In this document: positions 23,985 to 35,587 of the stretch, piece by piece
Numbering within the stretch: position 1 is the first letter of the stretch
Layout of the letters: every line of letters starts with the position of its first letter
Origin: Saccopteryx bilineata
Taxonomy: Eukaryota > Chordata > Mammalia > Chiroptera > Emballonuridae
Length of the DNA: 64,000 nucleotides
Assembly (NCBI RefSeq): GCF_036850765.1
Contig: NC_089498.1
Location: forward strand, 54,859,795 to 54,923,794
Direction of reading: 5' to 3'
Position numbers and translations under genes: made by a program
The notes under the pieces: generated by a model
Seen by the model: only the letters and a program-made list of their open reading frames with translations
What the model was told of the DNA's origin: nothing
The model's database searches: none

Positions 23985-25120
23985 AGACAATTAAATTTAA
24001 CAGGGTGACATTGGTCAATCAGAGTACATAGATTTAGAGAAAACATCTGTACATCATTTAGACAGTCAATTATGTTTTATGCCCATCACCCAAATTCAAA
24101 TCATCTTCTGTCACCCTATATTTTGTTTCTCTTTAAGCCCTTCCCCTGACCCCCACCCTCTCTCTCTCCTCTTTTCCTCTCACCCTGGTAACCACTGCAC
24201 TTTTATCTAGGTCCATGAGTCTCAATTATGTGTCCCACCTATGTATGAAATTATACAGTTCTTGGCTTTTTCTGATTAACTTATTCACTCAGTATAATGT
24301 TATCAATTTTCATCATGTTGTCATAAATCATATTATGTCATCATTTCTCATGGCTGAGTAATATTCCATTGTATATATGTACCACTTCTTCTTTATCCAA
24401 TCCTCTACTGTAGGGCATTTTGGCTGTTTTCATGTCTAGGCCACTGTGAGCAATGCTGCAATGAACATGGGGCTGCAAGTGTCCTTCCGTACCCAGGTTT
24501 TCAAGTTCTGTGGGTATATACCCAGTAGAGGGTCATATGGTAGTTCTATTCCTAATTTTTTGAGCAAACCACATATTTTCTTCCATAATGGTTGCGCTAC
24601 TTTACATTCCCAAAAACAGTGAATGAGTGTTCCTTTTTCTCCACATTCTCTCCAGCACTTATTATTACCTGTCTTGTTGATAATAGCTAATCTAACAGGT
24701 GTGAGGTGGTATCTCATTGTAGTTTTGATTTGCATTTCTCTAATAGCTAATGAAGATGAGCTTTTTTCATACTTCTGTTGGCCATTTGTATTTCTTCTTG
24801 GGAGAAGTGTCTGTTCATGTCCTTTTTGCCATTTTTTTATTAGATTGTTCGTTGCTGAGTTTTGTGAGTTCTTTATATCTTTTTGATATTAGCCCCTTAT
24901 CTGAGCTACTGTATGAAAATGTTATCTCCCATTTAGTTGTCTATTTGTTTTGTTAACAGTTTCCTTTGCTGTGTAGAAGTTTCTTATTTTGATGTAGTCC
25001 CATTCAGTTATTTTTGCCTTTGATTCCCTTGCCTTTGGGGTCAAATTTATAAAATATTCTCTACTGCCAAGGTCCATGAGTTTAGTACCTATGTTTTCTT
25101 CTATGTAATTTATAGAATTG
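23985..25120 (-). mobile_element. LINE-1 3' fragment, 5'-truncated
   Basis: Minus-strand L1: A-tail and 3'UTR at the left end, ORF2 C-terminus at 24436-24735 (with [20 protein letters not shown] and the cysteine knuckle), truncated near 25120 at the start of the region before the ORF2 thumb/C-terminal segment. An older subfamily than L1-A by its 3'UTR and divergence. Confidence 0.85.
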
Positions 25121-25281
25121 GTACTTTTAATATAAGAATAGGTTCCAAAAAGAAAGCAATTTATTAATGAGCCAGTAAATTATTATAATCAGCTATAAGA
25201 TGATTTTAAAAAAGGATACAACATATAAAATGACAGTGTTCTCAAATGGATAAATATTCTATGATTTCTCTAACATGTTAT

Positions 25282-25298
25282 AAAATTCATAAGACTTG
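25282..25298. repeat. Left target-site duplication of L1-B
   Basis: Reads AAAATTCATAAGACTTG and matches 35571-35587 except for one A/G difference. It begins with A residues as expected for L1 endonuclease cleavage. Confidence 0.85.
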
Positions 25299-25453
25299 AA
25301 GTGATGTCAGAGAAATGGCGTTGTAAGAAGTGATACTGATAAATCTCCCCAGAATTTCAACAAGATCTTCAACCAGAGACAGAAAAATCTATTCTTAGAG
25401 CCTCCAGAAGTCCCACACTGAACACAAAGTACTATCAACAAAACCACCCTCAG

Positions 25454-26449
25454 ATGCCATTAAGGAAAAGGAAATCAAATATCATGGATACAAAAGACAG
25501 AGAGATAGCACAGATAGATGAGGAAAAATCTATGGAGAAAAAATTTAATATATTGGAAACCTTGGAGCTAAATGACAGAGAATTTAAAATAGAAATCCTA
25601 AAAATACTCAGAGATATACAAGAAAACACAGAAAGGCAATTTAGGGAGCTCAGAAAATAACTCAATGAACACAAAGAATATATTACCAAGGAAATTGAAA
25701 CTACAAAAACAAATCAAACAGAGATGAAAAACTCAATTCACAAGCTGAAAAACGAGGTAACAAGCTTAGCTAAAAGAACAGGCCAGACAGAAGAGAGGAT
25801 TAGTGAAAAAGAAGACAAGCAATTTGAGGTACAACAGAGAGAAGTAGAAAGAGACTCAAAAATTTAAAAAAATGAGAAATCCCTACAGGAATTATCTGAC
25901 TCCATCAAAAAGAATAACATAAGAATAATAGGTATATCAGAGGGAGAAGAGAGAGAAAATGGAATGGAGAACATACTCAAACAAATAATAGGTGAGAACT
26001 TCCCAAGCCTGTGGAAAGAACTAAAGCCTCAAATTCAAGAAGCAAACAGAACACTGAGTTTCCTTAACCTCAACAAACCCACTCCAAGGCACATCATAAT
26101 AAAGATGACACAAAACAATGACAAAGAAAAAATTCTCAAGGCAGCCAGGGAAAAGAAGAGTACAACATATAAAGGAAGGCCTATTAGATTACCATCAGAT
26201 TTCTCAGCAGAAACTCTACAAGCTAGAAGAGAGTGGACCCCAATATTTAAAGCCCTGAAAGAGAGGAACTTTCAGCCAAGAATACTATACCCATCAAAGC
26301 TATCCTTCAAGTATGAAGGAGATATAAAAACATTCACAAATACAGAAAAGATGAGAGAATTTATCAACAGAAAGCCCCCACTCCAGGAAATAATAAGGGG
26401 GGTTTTCCAACCAGATTCAAAGAACAAAAGAAAACAACACCACAAGTAA
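25454..26449 (+). pseudogene. ORF1 of the nested L1 block, chimeric (old front, young end)
   Basis: The frame starts MPLRKRKSNIMDTK at 25454 and aligns along its length to ORF1 of L1-A. It is broken by an in-frame TAA near 25657 and another near 25865, among other changes, all in the front part. Between 25920 and about 26194 I counted roughly 13 differences from L1-A in 275 bp; from 26195 to the ORF1 stop only one. The switch in divergence marks the join between the old host L1 and the young inserted L1, and falls in the C-terminal domain, at the codons for RPIRLPSDFSAET. The open frame from Met 25964 (161 residues) therefore mixes both sources. Confidence 0.85.
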
Positions 26450-29400
26450 CAGCTCCACCAAGAACACAATAAAACCAAACTTAAACTGTGACAACAAAGG
26501 AAAAAAAGGGGGGAGAGGATGGAGATTAACAGTAGCAAAGGATGATGAAGTGCAGAAATACTTATAAGATAGGGTACTACAATGAATATGGTAGGTACCC
26601 TTTTCATTACTTAATGGTAACCACCCTTAAAAAAACCACCACAAAAACACTTGACTTAAAAAAGGTAGCAACAGAGGAAAGAAGTATGGAACACAAACAA
26701 ACAAAAACAAATGATAGAAAAACAAAAGAGAAGAATCAAACTAGATACAAAACTAACAGAAAGCAATTTATAAAATGGCAGTAGGGAACCCACAAGTGTC
26801 AATAATTACACTAAATGTAAATGGATTAAACTTACCAATAAAAAGACACAGAGTAGCAGAATGGATTAAAAAAGAAAATCCAACTATATGCTGCCTACAA
26901 GAAACTCATCTAAGCAACAAGGATAAAAACAAATTCAAAGTGAAAGGCTGGAAAACAATACTCCAAGCAAACAACACCCCAAAAAAAGCAGGTGTAGCAA
27001 TACTCATATCTAATAATGCTGACTACAAGACAGAAAAAGTACTCAGAGACAAAAATGGTCATTTCATAATGATTAAGGGGAAGTTGAATCAAGAAGACAT
27101 AACAATCCTTAATATATATGCACCAAACCAAGGAGCACCAAAATATATAAGACAGCTACTTATTGACCTTAAAACAAAAACTAACAAAAATACAATCATA
27201 CTTGGAGACCTCAATACACCGCTGACGGCTCTAGATCGGTCAACCAAACAGAGAATCAATAAAGATATAGTGGCCTTAAACGAAATACTAGAACACCTGG
27301 ATATGATAGACATCTACAGGACACTTCATCCCAAAGCGACAGAGTATACATTTTTCTCTAGTGTACATGGAACATTCTCAAGAATTGACCATATGTTGGG
27401 CCACAAAGACAATATCAGCAAATTTAGAAAAATTGAAATTGTACCAAGCATATTTTCTGATCATAAAGCCTTGAAACTAGAATTCAACTGCAAAAAAGAG
27501 GGGGAAAACCCCACAAAAATGTGGAAACTAAACAACATACTTCTAAAAAATGAATGGGTCAAAGAAGAAATAAGCGCAGAAATCAAAAGATATATACAGA
27601 CAAATGAAAATGAAAATACGACATATCAGAATCTCTGGGATGCAGCAAAAGCAGTAATAAGAGGAAAGTTCATATCACTTCAGGCCTATATGAACAAACA
27701 AGAGAGAGCCGAAGTAAACCACTTAACTTCACACCTTAAGGAACTAGAAAAAGAAGAACAAAGACAACCCAAAACCAGCCGAAGAAAGGAGATAATAAAA
27801 ATCAGAGCAGAAATAAATGAAATAGAGAACAGAAAAACTATAGAAAAAATCAATAAAACAAGGAGCTGGTTCTTTGAAAAGATCAACAAAATTGACAAAC
27901 CCTTGGGAAGACTCACCAAGGAAAAAAGACACAGGACTCAAATAAATAAAATCCAAAATGAAAGAGGAGAGAGAGATCACCACAGACATCATAGAAATAC
28001 AAAGAATTATTGTAGAATACTATGAAAAATTATATGCCACCAAATACAACAATCTAGAAGAAATGGATAAATTCCTAGAACAATACAACCTTCCTAGACT
28101 GAGTCATGAAGAAGCAGAAAGCCTAAACAGACCAATCAGCAGGGAGGAAATAGAAAAAACTATTAAAAATCTCCCCAAAAATAAAAGTCCAGGCCCAGAC
28201 GGTTATACTAGTGAATTCTATCAAACATTCAAAGAAGACTTGGTTCCTATTCTACTCAAAGTCTTCCAAAAAATTGAAGAAGAAGCAATACTTCCAAACA
28301 CATTTTATGAGGCCAACATAACCCTCATACCAAAACCTGGCAAGGATGGCACAAAGAAAGAAAACTACAGACCAATATCTCTAATGAATACAGATGCTAA
28401 AATACTAAACAAAATACTGGCACACCGAATACAACAACATATTAAAAAAATAATACATCATGATCAAGTGGGATTCATCCCAGAATCTCAAGGATGGTTC
28501 AACATACGCAAAACGGTTAACGTAATACACCATATCAACAAAACAACGAACAAAAACCACATGATCTTATCAATAGATGCAGAAAAGGCTTTTGATAAAA
28601 TACAACACAATTTTATGTTTAAGACTCTCAACAAAATGGGTATAGAAGGAAAATATCTCAACATGATAAAGGCCATATATGATAAACCATCAGCCAACAT
28701 CCTATTAAACGGCATAAAACTGAGGACTTTTTACCTTAAATCAGGAACAAGACAGGGTTGTCCAGTCTCTCCACTCTTATTTAACGTGGTGCTAGAAGTT
28801 CTGGCCAGAGCAATCAGACAAGACAAAGAAATAAAAGGCATCCATATCGGAAAAGAAGAAGTAAAGCTATCACTTTTTGCTGATGATATGATCCTATACA
28901 TCGAAAACCCGAAGGACTCCACAAAAAGATTATTAGAAACAATAAACCAATACAGTAAGGTCGCAGGATACAAAATTAACATACAGAAGTCAATAGCCTT
29001 TCTATATGCCAACAATGAAATATTAGAAAACGAACTAAAAAAAATAATCCCCTTCACGATTGCAACAAAAAAAATAAAATACCTAGGAATAAACATAACA
29101 AAGAACGTAAAGGACCTATATAATGAAAATTACAAAGCATTGTTAAGGGAAATCGAAAAAGATACAATGAGATGGAAAAATATTCCTTGTTCTTGGATAG
29201 GAAGAATAAATATAATCAAAATGGCCATATTACCCAAAGCAATATACAAATTTAATGCAATTCCCATCAAAATCCCTATGAGATTTTTTAAAGAAATGGA
29301 ACAAAAAATCATCAGATTTATATGGAACTATAAAAAACCCCGAATAGCCAAAACAATCTTAAGGAAAAAGAATGAAGCTGGGGGCATTACAATACCTGAC

Positions 29401-30870
29401 TTTAAACTATATTATAGGGCCACGATAATCAAAACAGCATGTATTGGCAAAAAAAATAGACACTCAGACCAATGGAACAGAATAGAAAGCCCAGAAATAA
29501 AACCACATATATATGGTCAAATAATCTTTGATAAAGGGGCCAACAACACACAATGGAGAAAAGAAAGCCTCTTCAACAAATGGTGTTGGGAAAACTGGAA
29601 AGCCACATGCAAAAGAATGAAACTCGACTACAGCCTGTCCCCGTGTACTAAAATTAATTCAAAATGGATCAAAGACCTAAATATAAGACCTGAAACAATA
29701 AAGTACATAGAAGAAGACATAGGTACTAAAATCATGGACCTGGGTTTTAAAGAACATTTTATGAACTTGACTCCAATGGCAAGAGAAGTGAAGGCAAAGA
29801 TAAATGAATGGGACTACATCAGAATTAAAAGTTTTTGCTCAGCAAGAGAAACTGATGTCAAAATAAACAGACAGCCAACTATATGGGAACTGATATTTTC
29901 AAACAACAGCTCAGATAAGGGCCTAATATCCAAAATTTACAAAGAACTCATAAAACTCATCAACAAACAAACAAACAATCCAATAAAAAAATGGGAAGAG
30001 GACATGAACAGACACTTCTCCCAGGAAGAGATACAAATGGCCAACAGATATATGAAAAGATGCTCAGCTTCATTAGTTATTAGAGAAATGCAAATCAAAA
30101 CTACAATGAGATACCACCTCACTCCTGTTAGATTAGCTATTATCAACAAGACAGGTAATAGCAAATGTTGGAGAGGCTGTGGAGAAAAAGGAACCCTCAT
30201 TCATTGTTGGTGGGATTGTAAAGTAGTACAACCATTATGGAGGAAAGTATGGTGGTTCCTCAAAAAACTGCAAATAGAACTACCTTATGACCCAGCAATC
30301 CCTCTACTGGGTATATACCCCAAAACCTCAGAAACATTGATACGTGAAGACACATGTAGCCCCATGTTCATTGCAGCACTGTTCACAGTGGCCAAGACAT
30401 GGAAACAACCAAAAAGCCCTTCAATAGAAGACTGGATAAAGAAGATGTGGCACATATACACTATGGAATACTACTCAGCCATAAGAAATGATGACATCAG
30501 ATCATTTACAGCAAAATGGTGGGATCCTGATAACATTATAAGGAGTGAAATAAGCAAATCAGAAAAAAACAAGAACTACATGATTCCATACATTGGTGGA
30601 ACATAAAAATGAGACTAAGAGACATGGACAAGAGTGTGGTCGTTACCAAGGGTGGGGGGGGAGGGAGGACATGGGAGGAAGGGAGGGAGAGATTTAGGGG
30701 GAGGGGGAGGGGCACAGAGAACTACATAGAGGGTGACGGAGGACAATCTGACTTTGGGCGAGGGGTTTGCAACATAATTTGATGACAAAATAACCTAGAC
30801 ATGTTTTCTTTGAATATATGTACCCTGATTTATTAATGTCATCCCATTACCATTAATAAAAATTTATTAA
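26195..30870 (+). mobile_element. Young 5'-truncated LINE-1 (L1-C) inside L1-B
   Basis: From about 26195 the sequence is almost identical to L1-A; it continues through the end of ORF1, the spacer, ORF2 (26775-30606) and a G-rich 3'UTR to a short A-tail near 30862-30872. Immediately after, the old element resumes at the position equivalent to the ORF2 start codon (same bases as 26771 onward but decayed). The 5' boundary is inexact (26190-26392) because both partners are L1. There is no duplicated target at the 5' side, and about 575 bp of the old L1 (end of ORF1 plus spacer) is missing, replaced in register by the young sequence. Confidence 0.85.
26775..30606 (+). pseudogene. L1-C ORF2 (endonuclease-reverse transcriptase), intact but for a 4-bp insertion
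   Basis: ORF2p nicks target DNA and copies L1 RNA at the nick. Endonuclease residues match the human scheme: Asn14, Glu43 (QETHL), Asp145 (GDLNT), Asp205 (RIDH), Asp229/His230 ([10 protein letters not shown]). The reverse transcriptase motif FADD lies at 28876-28887, residues 700-703 after allowing for the shift, and a C-terminal cysteine knuckle ([10 protein letters not shown]... HCWWDC) at about 30160-30220. The only lesion I see is a four-base expansion in a GA run at 27965-27976: L1-A and the old L1 have the shorter run. It splits the frame into 416 codons (26775-28025) and 882 codons (27958-30606). Total length without the insertion is 1275 residues, the normal mammalian size. Confidence 0.93.
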
Positions 30871-31067
30871 AAAAAATCGTAATAGGGAACCCACAAGTGT
30901 CAATAATTACACTAAATGTAAATGGATTAAACTCACCAATAAAATGGCACAGAGTAGCAGAATGGATTAAAAAAAGAAAATGCAACTGTATGCTGCCTAC
31001 AAGAAATTCATCTAAGCAACAATGATAAAAAAAAAATTCAAAAATTAAAAAAAATAAAAATAAAAAG

Positions 31068-31275
31068 ATGCCTGACCTGTGGTGGTACAGTGGATAAAGC
31101 ATCAACCTGGAAATGCTGAGGTCAACAGTTTGAAACCCTGGGCTTGCCTGGTCAAGGCACAATGGGAGTGGATGCTTCCAGCTCCTCCCTCCCTTCTCTC
31201 TCTCTATCTCTCCTCTCTCTCCCTCTCCTCTCTAAAAAATGAATAAATAAATAATTAAAAAATTAAAAAACAAAA
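31068..31275 (+). mobile_element. tRNA-derived SINE, type A, inside L1-B ORF2
   Basis: Head CCTGACCTGTGGTGGTACAG, box-B-like segment, then the (CT)n stretch and AATAAATAAATAA tail. Flanking host sequence contains AAATTCAAA on both sides, with an extra A-rich stretch between the left copy and the head. Confidence 0.85.
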
Positions 31276-33567
31276 AACAAATTCAAAGTGAAAGGCTGGA
31301 AAACATTACTCCAAGCAAATAACATTAAAAAAAAAGCAGGTGTAGCAATACTCATATCTGATAAATCCGACTACAAGACAGAAAAAGTACTCAGAGACAA
31401 AATGGTCATTTCATAATGATTAAGGGGATGCTGAATCAAGAAGACATAACAATTCTTAATATATATGCACCAAAGCAAGAAGCACCAAAATATATAAGAC
31501 AGTTACCTATTGACCTTAAAACAAAAACTGACAAAAATACAATCATACTTGGAAAACTCAATACACCGCTGTCGGCTCTAGATTGGTCATCCAAACAGAG
31601 AGTCAATAAAGATCTATTGGCCTTAAACAAAACACTAGAGCAATTGGATATGATAGACATCTATAGGACATTTCATCCCAAAGTGACAGATTATATATTT
31701 TTCTCCAATGTCCATGGATCATTCTCAAGAATTGACCATATGTTGAGCCACAAAAATAGCATCAGCAAATTCAGAAAAATCAAAGCTGTACCAAGCATAT
31801 TTTCTGATCATAAAGCCTTGAAACTAGAATTCAACAGCAAAAAAGAGGGAAAAGCCCCACAAAACTGTGGAAACTAAACAACATACTTTTAAAAAATGAA
31901 TGGGTCAAAGAAGAAATAAGCACAGAGATCAAAAGATATATACAAACAAATGAAAATGATAATCTGACATATCAGAATCTATTGGATGCAGCAAAAGCAG
32001 TGATAAGAGGGAAGTTCATATCACTTCAGGCATATATGAACAAACAAGAGAGAGCCTAAGTGAACCACTTAACTTCACACCTTAAGGAACTAGAAAAAGA
32101 AGAACAAAGACAACCCAAAACCAGCCAAAGAAAGGAGATAATAAAAATCAGAGCAGAAATAAATGAATTAGAGAACAGAAAAACTATAGAAAAAATTAAC
32201 AGAACAAGAAGCTAGTTCTTTGAAAAGATTAACAAAATTGACAAACCCTTGGCAAGATTTACCAAGGAAAAAAGAGAAAGGACTCACATAAACAAAATCC
32301 AAAATGAAAGAGGAGAAATCACCACAGATATCGTAAATAAACAAAGAATTATTGTAGAATATTATGAAAAACTATATGCCACTAAATTCAACAATGTAGA
32401 AGAAATGGATAAATTCCTAGAACAATACAACCTTCCTAGAATGAATCATGAAGAAGCAGAAAGCCTAAAGAGACCAATTAGTAGGGAAGAAATAGAAAAA
32501 AACTATTAAAAGCCTCCCCCAAAATAAAAGTCCAGGTCCAGATGGTTATACTAGTGAATTCTATCAAACATTCAAAGAAGACTTGGCTCCAATTCTACTC
32601 AAGGTCTTCCAAAAGATTGAAGAAGAAGCAATACTTACAAACACATTTTATGAGGCCAACATACCCTCATACCGAAACCTGGCAAGTATAGCACAAAAAA
32701 AGAAAACTACAGACCAATATCTTTAATGAATACAGATGCTAAAATACTAAACAAAATACTAGCAAATCGAATACAACAACATATTAAAAAAATAATACAT
32801 CATGATCAAGTGAGATTCATCCAAGAATCTCAAGGATGGTTCTACATACATAAAACGGTTAGCATAATACACCATATCAACAAAACAAAGAACAAAAACC
32901 ACATGATCTTATCAATAGATGCAGAAAAAGCATTCGATAAAATACAACACAATTTTATGTTTAAGACTCTCATTAAAATGGGTATAGAAGGAAAATATCT
33001 CAACATGATAAAGGCCATATATGATAAACCATCAGCTAACATCATATTAAATAGCACAAAACTGAAGGCTTTCCCCCTTAAATCAGGAACAAGACAGGGT
33101 TGTACACTCCCTCCACTCTTATTTAATGTGATGCTAGAGGTTCTAGCCAGAGCAATCAGACAAGACAAAGAAATAAAAGTCATCCATATCCCCAAAGAAG
33201 AAGTAAAGGTATCACTTTTTGCAGATGATATGATCCTATACATCGAAAACCCTAAAGAATCTACAAAAAAGACTTCTAGAAACAATAAGCCAATACAGTA
33301 AGGTCACAGGATACAAAGATAACATACAAAAGTCCATAGCCTTTCTATATGCCAACAATGAAACATTTGAGAACGAACTCAAAAAAATAATCCCCTTTAT
33401 GATTGGAACAAAAAATAAAATACCTAGGAATAAACTTAACAAAGAATGTAAAGGACCTATGTAATGAAAACTACAAAGCATTGTTAAGGGAAATCAAAAA
33501 AGATACGATGAGATGGAAGAATGTTCCTTGTTCTTAGATAGGAAGAATAAATATAATCAAGATGGCC

Positions 33568-33958
33568 TGCCCTGGCTGGGTAGGTTGGCTCAGCGGTAGA
33601 GCGTCGGCCTGGCATGTGGGGGGCCCAGGTTCGATTCCCGGCCAGGGCACACAGGAGAAGCGCCCATTTGCTTCTCCACCCCCCTCTCCTTCCTCTCTGT
33701 CTCTCCCCCTCCCACAGCCAAGGCTCCATTAGAGCAAAGATGGCCCAGGCGCTGGGGATGGCTCCTTGGCCTCTGCCCCAGGCACTAGAGTGGCTCTGGT
33801 CACGACAGAGTGATGCCCCAGAGTGGCAGAGCATTGCCCCCTGGTGGGCAGAGCATCGCCCCTGGTGGGTGTGCCGGGTGGATCCCGGTTGGGCGCATGC
33901 GGGAGTCTGTCTGCCTCTCCCCATTTCCAGCTTCAGAAAAATACAAACAAAAATAAAA
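33568..33958 (+). mobile_element. tRNA-derived SINE, type B, inside L1-B ORF2
   Basis: Begins TGCCCTGGCTGGGTAGG, with box A (TTGGCTCAGCGGTAG), box B (GGTTCGATTCC) and the long type B body, which has internal repeats around GGGCAGAGCATCGCCCC. Flanked by a perfect duplication AAGATGGCC (33559-33567, 33959-33967). It is the cleanest type B copy in the window. Confidence 0.92.
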
Positions 33959-35570
33959 AAGATGGCCATATTACCCAAAGCAATATACAAATTTATTTCA
34001 ATTCCCATCAAAATTCCAATGACATTTTTTAAGGAAATGGAACAAAAAATCATCAGATTTATATGGAACTATAAAAAATACTGAATCGCCAAAGCAATCC
34101 TAAAGAAAAAGAATGAAGCTTGGGGCATTACAATACCTGACTTCAAACTATATTATAGAGCCATAACAATCAAAACAGCATGGTATTGGCAGAGAAATAG
34201 ACACTCAGACCAATGGAACAGAATAGAAAGTCCAGAAATAAAACCACATATATATGGTCAAATAATTTTTGATAAAGGGGCCAACAACATACAATGGAGA
34301 AAAGAAAGCCTCTTCAACAAATGGTTCTGGGAAAGCTACATGCAAAATAATGAAATTCGACTACAGTTTGTCCCCTTGTACTGAAATTAATTCAGATGGG
34401 TCAAAGACCTAAATATAAGACCTGAAACAATAAAGTACATAGAAGAAGACATAGGTTCTAAACTCATGGACCTTGGTTTTAAAGAGCATTTTATGAATTT
34501 GACTCTAAAGGCAAGGAAAGTGAAGTAAAAAATAAATGAATGGGACTACCTCAGACTAAGAAGTTTTTGCTCAGCAAGAGAAACTGACAACAAAATAAAC
34601 AGACAGCCAACTAAATGGGAAATGATATTTTCAAACAACAGCTCAGATAAGGGCCCAATATCCAAAATATATAAAGAACTCATAAAACTCAACAACAAAC
34701 AAACAAGCAATCCAATAAAAAAATGGGAAGAGGACATGAACAGACACTTCTCCAAGGAAGAAATACAAATGGCCAACAGATATGTGAAAAGATGCTTATC
34801 TTCATTAATTATTAGAGAAATGAAAATCAAAACTACAATGAGATACCACCTCACACCTGTTCGATTAGCTATTATTAACAAGACAGGTAATAGCAAATGT
34901 TGGAGAGGCTGTGGAGAAAAAGGAACCCTCATCCACTGTTGTTGGGAATGTAAAGTAGTACAACCATTATGGAAGAAAGTATGGTGGTTCCTCAAAAAAC
35001 TGAAAATAGAACTACCTTATGACCCAGCAATCCCTCTACTGGGTATATACCAATAACTCAGAAACACTGATACGTAAAGACACATGCAGCCCCATGTTCA
35101 TTGCAGCATTTTTCACAGTGGCCAAGACATGAAACAACCGAAAAGCCCTTCAGTAGAAGACTGGATAAAGAAGATGTGGCACATATACACTATGGAATAC
35201 TACTCAGCCATAAGAAATGATGACATCGGATCATTTACAACAAAATGGTGGGATCTTGATAACATTATACGGAGTGAAATAAGTAAATCAGAAAAAAACA
35301 AGAACTGCATTATTCCATACGTAGGTGGGACATAAAAACGAGACTAAGAGACATTGACAAGAGTGTGGTGGTTATGGGGCGGGGGGAGGGAAGGAGAGGG
35401 GAAGGGGGTGGGTGAGGGGCACAAAAGAAAACTAGATAAAAGGTGACAGAGGACAATCTGACTTTGGGTGATGGGTATTCAATATAATTGATTGACAAGA
35501 TAACCTGGACATGTTTTCTTTGAACATATGTACCCTGATTTATTGATGTCACCCCAGTAAAATTAAAAAA

Positions 35571-35587
35571 AAAATTCATAAGGCTTG
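35571..35587. repeat. Right target-site duplication of L1-B
   Basis: Reads AAAATTCATAAGGCTTG directly after the A-tail; 16 of 17 bases match the left copy at 25282. Confidence 0.85.

Larger units (their letters stand above)
30871..35335 (+). pseudogene. L1-B ORF2 remnant
   Basis: It resumes at the ORF2 start (the ATG is decayed to ATC) and runs to the stop at 35333-35335, equivalent to 30604-30606 of the young copy. Open stretches remain at 31416-31877 (endonuclease), 32249-32509, 32726-33301 (reverse transcriptase, including [10 protein letters not shown]), 34622-35056 (cysteine knuckle) and 35084-35335, separated by frameshifts and stops. Two SINEs interrupt it. Clearly dead. Confidence 0.9.
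25299..35570 (+). mobile_element. Old full-length LINE-1 (L1-B) interrupted by a young L1 and two SINEs
   Basis: The 5' end (25299) carries the decayed CRE/YY1 pair of this L1 family, and the 3' end (about 35570) has a short A-tail. Seventeen-base target-site duplications flank the whole 10.3-kb block (25282-25298 and 35571-35587, one mismatch). So left and right parts are one insertion event. Old parts are 25299-about 26194 (5'UTR, most of ORF1) and about 30871-35570 (ORF2 and 3'UTR), both with many stops and frameshifts. The middle is a young L1. Later SINEs sit at about 31068-31275 and 33568-33958. The 5'UTR is only about 155 bp: it jumps from the first ~120 bp of the family 5'UTR to the last ~30 bp before ORF1. 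The missing interval is about 2.2 kb relative to L1-A. Confidence 0.9.

Noticed and set aside
24001..25120. Possible endogenous retrovirus
   Set aside because: No LTRs, gag, pol or env motifs; the reverse-transcriptase-related sequence is LINE-1 (cysteine knuckle, L1 3'UTR, A-tail). No retroviral sequence was seen anywhere in the window.
27686..29312. Hydrophobic minus-strand frames in the L1 region resembling membrane proteins
   Set aside because: Antisense shadows of A-rich L1 ORF2; the same frames recur opposite each L1 copy.
33580..33650. tRNA-like segment with boxes A and B
   Set aside because: Head of a type B SINE followed by a body and tail with target-site duplications; no intact tRNA cloverleaf gene. 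The same applies to all other SINE heads.
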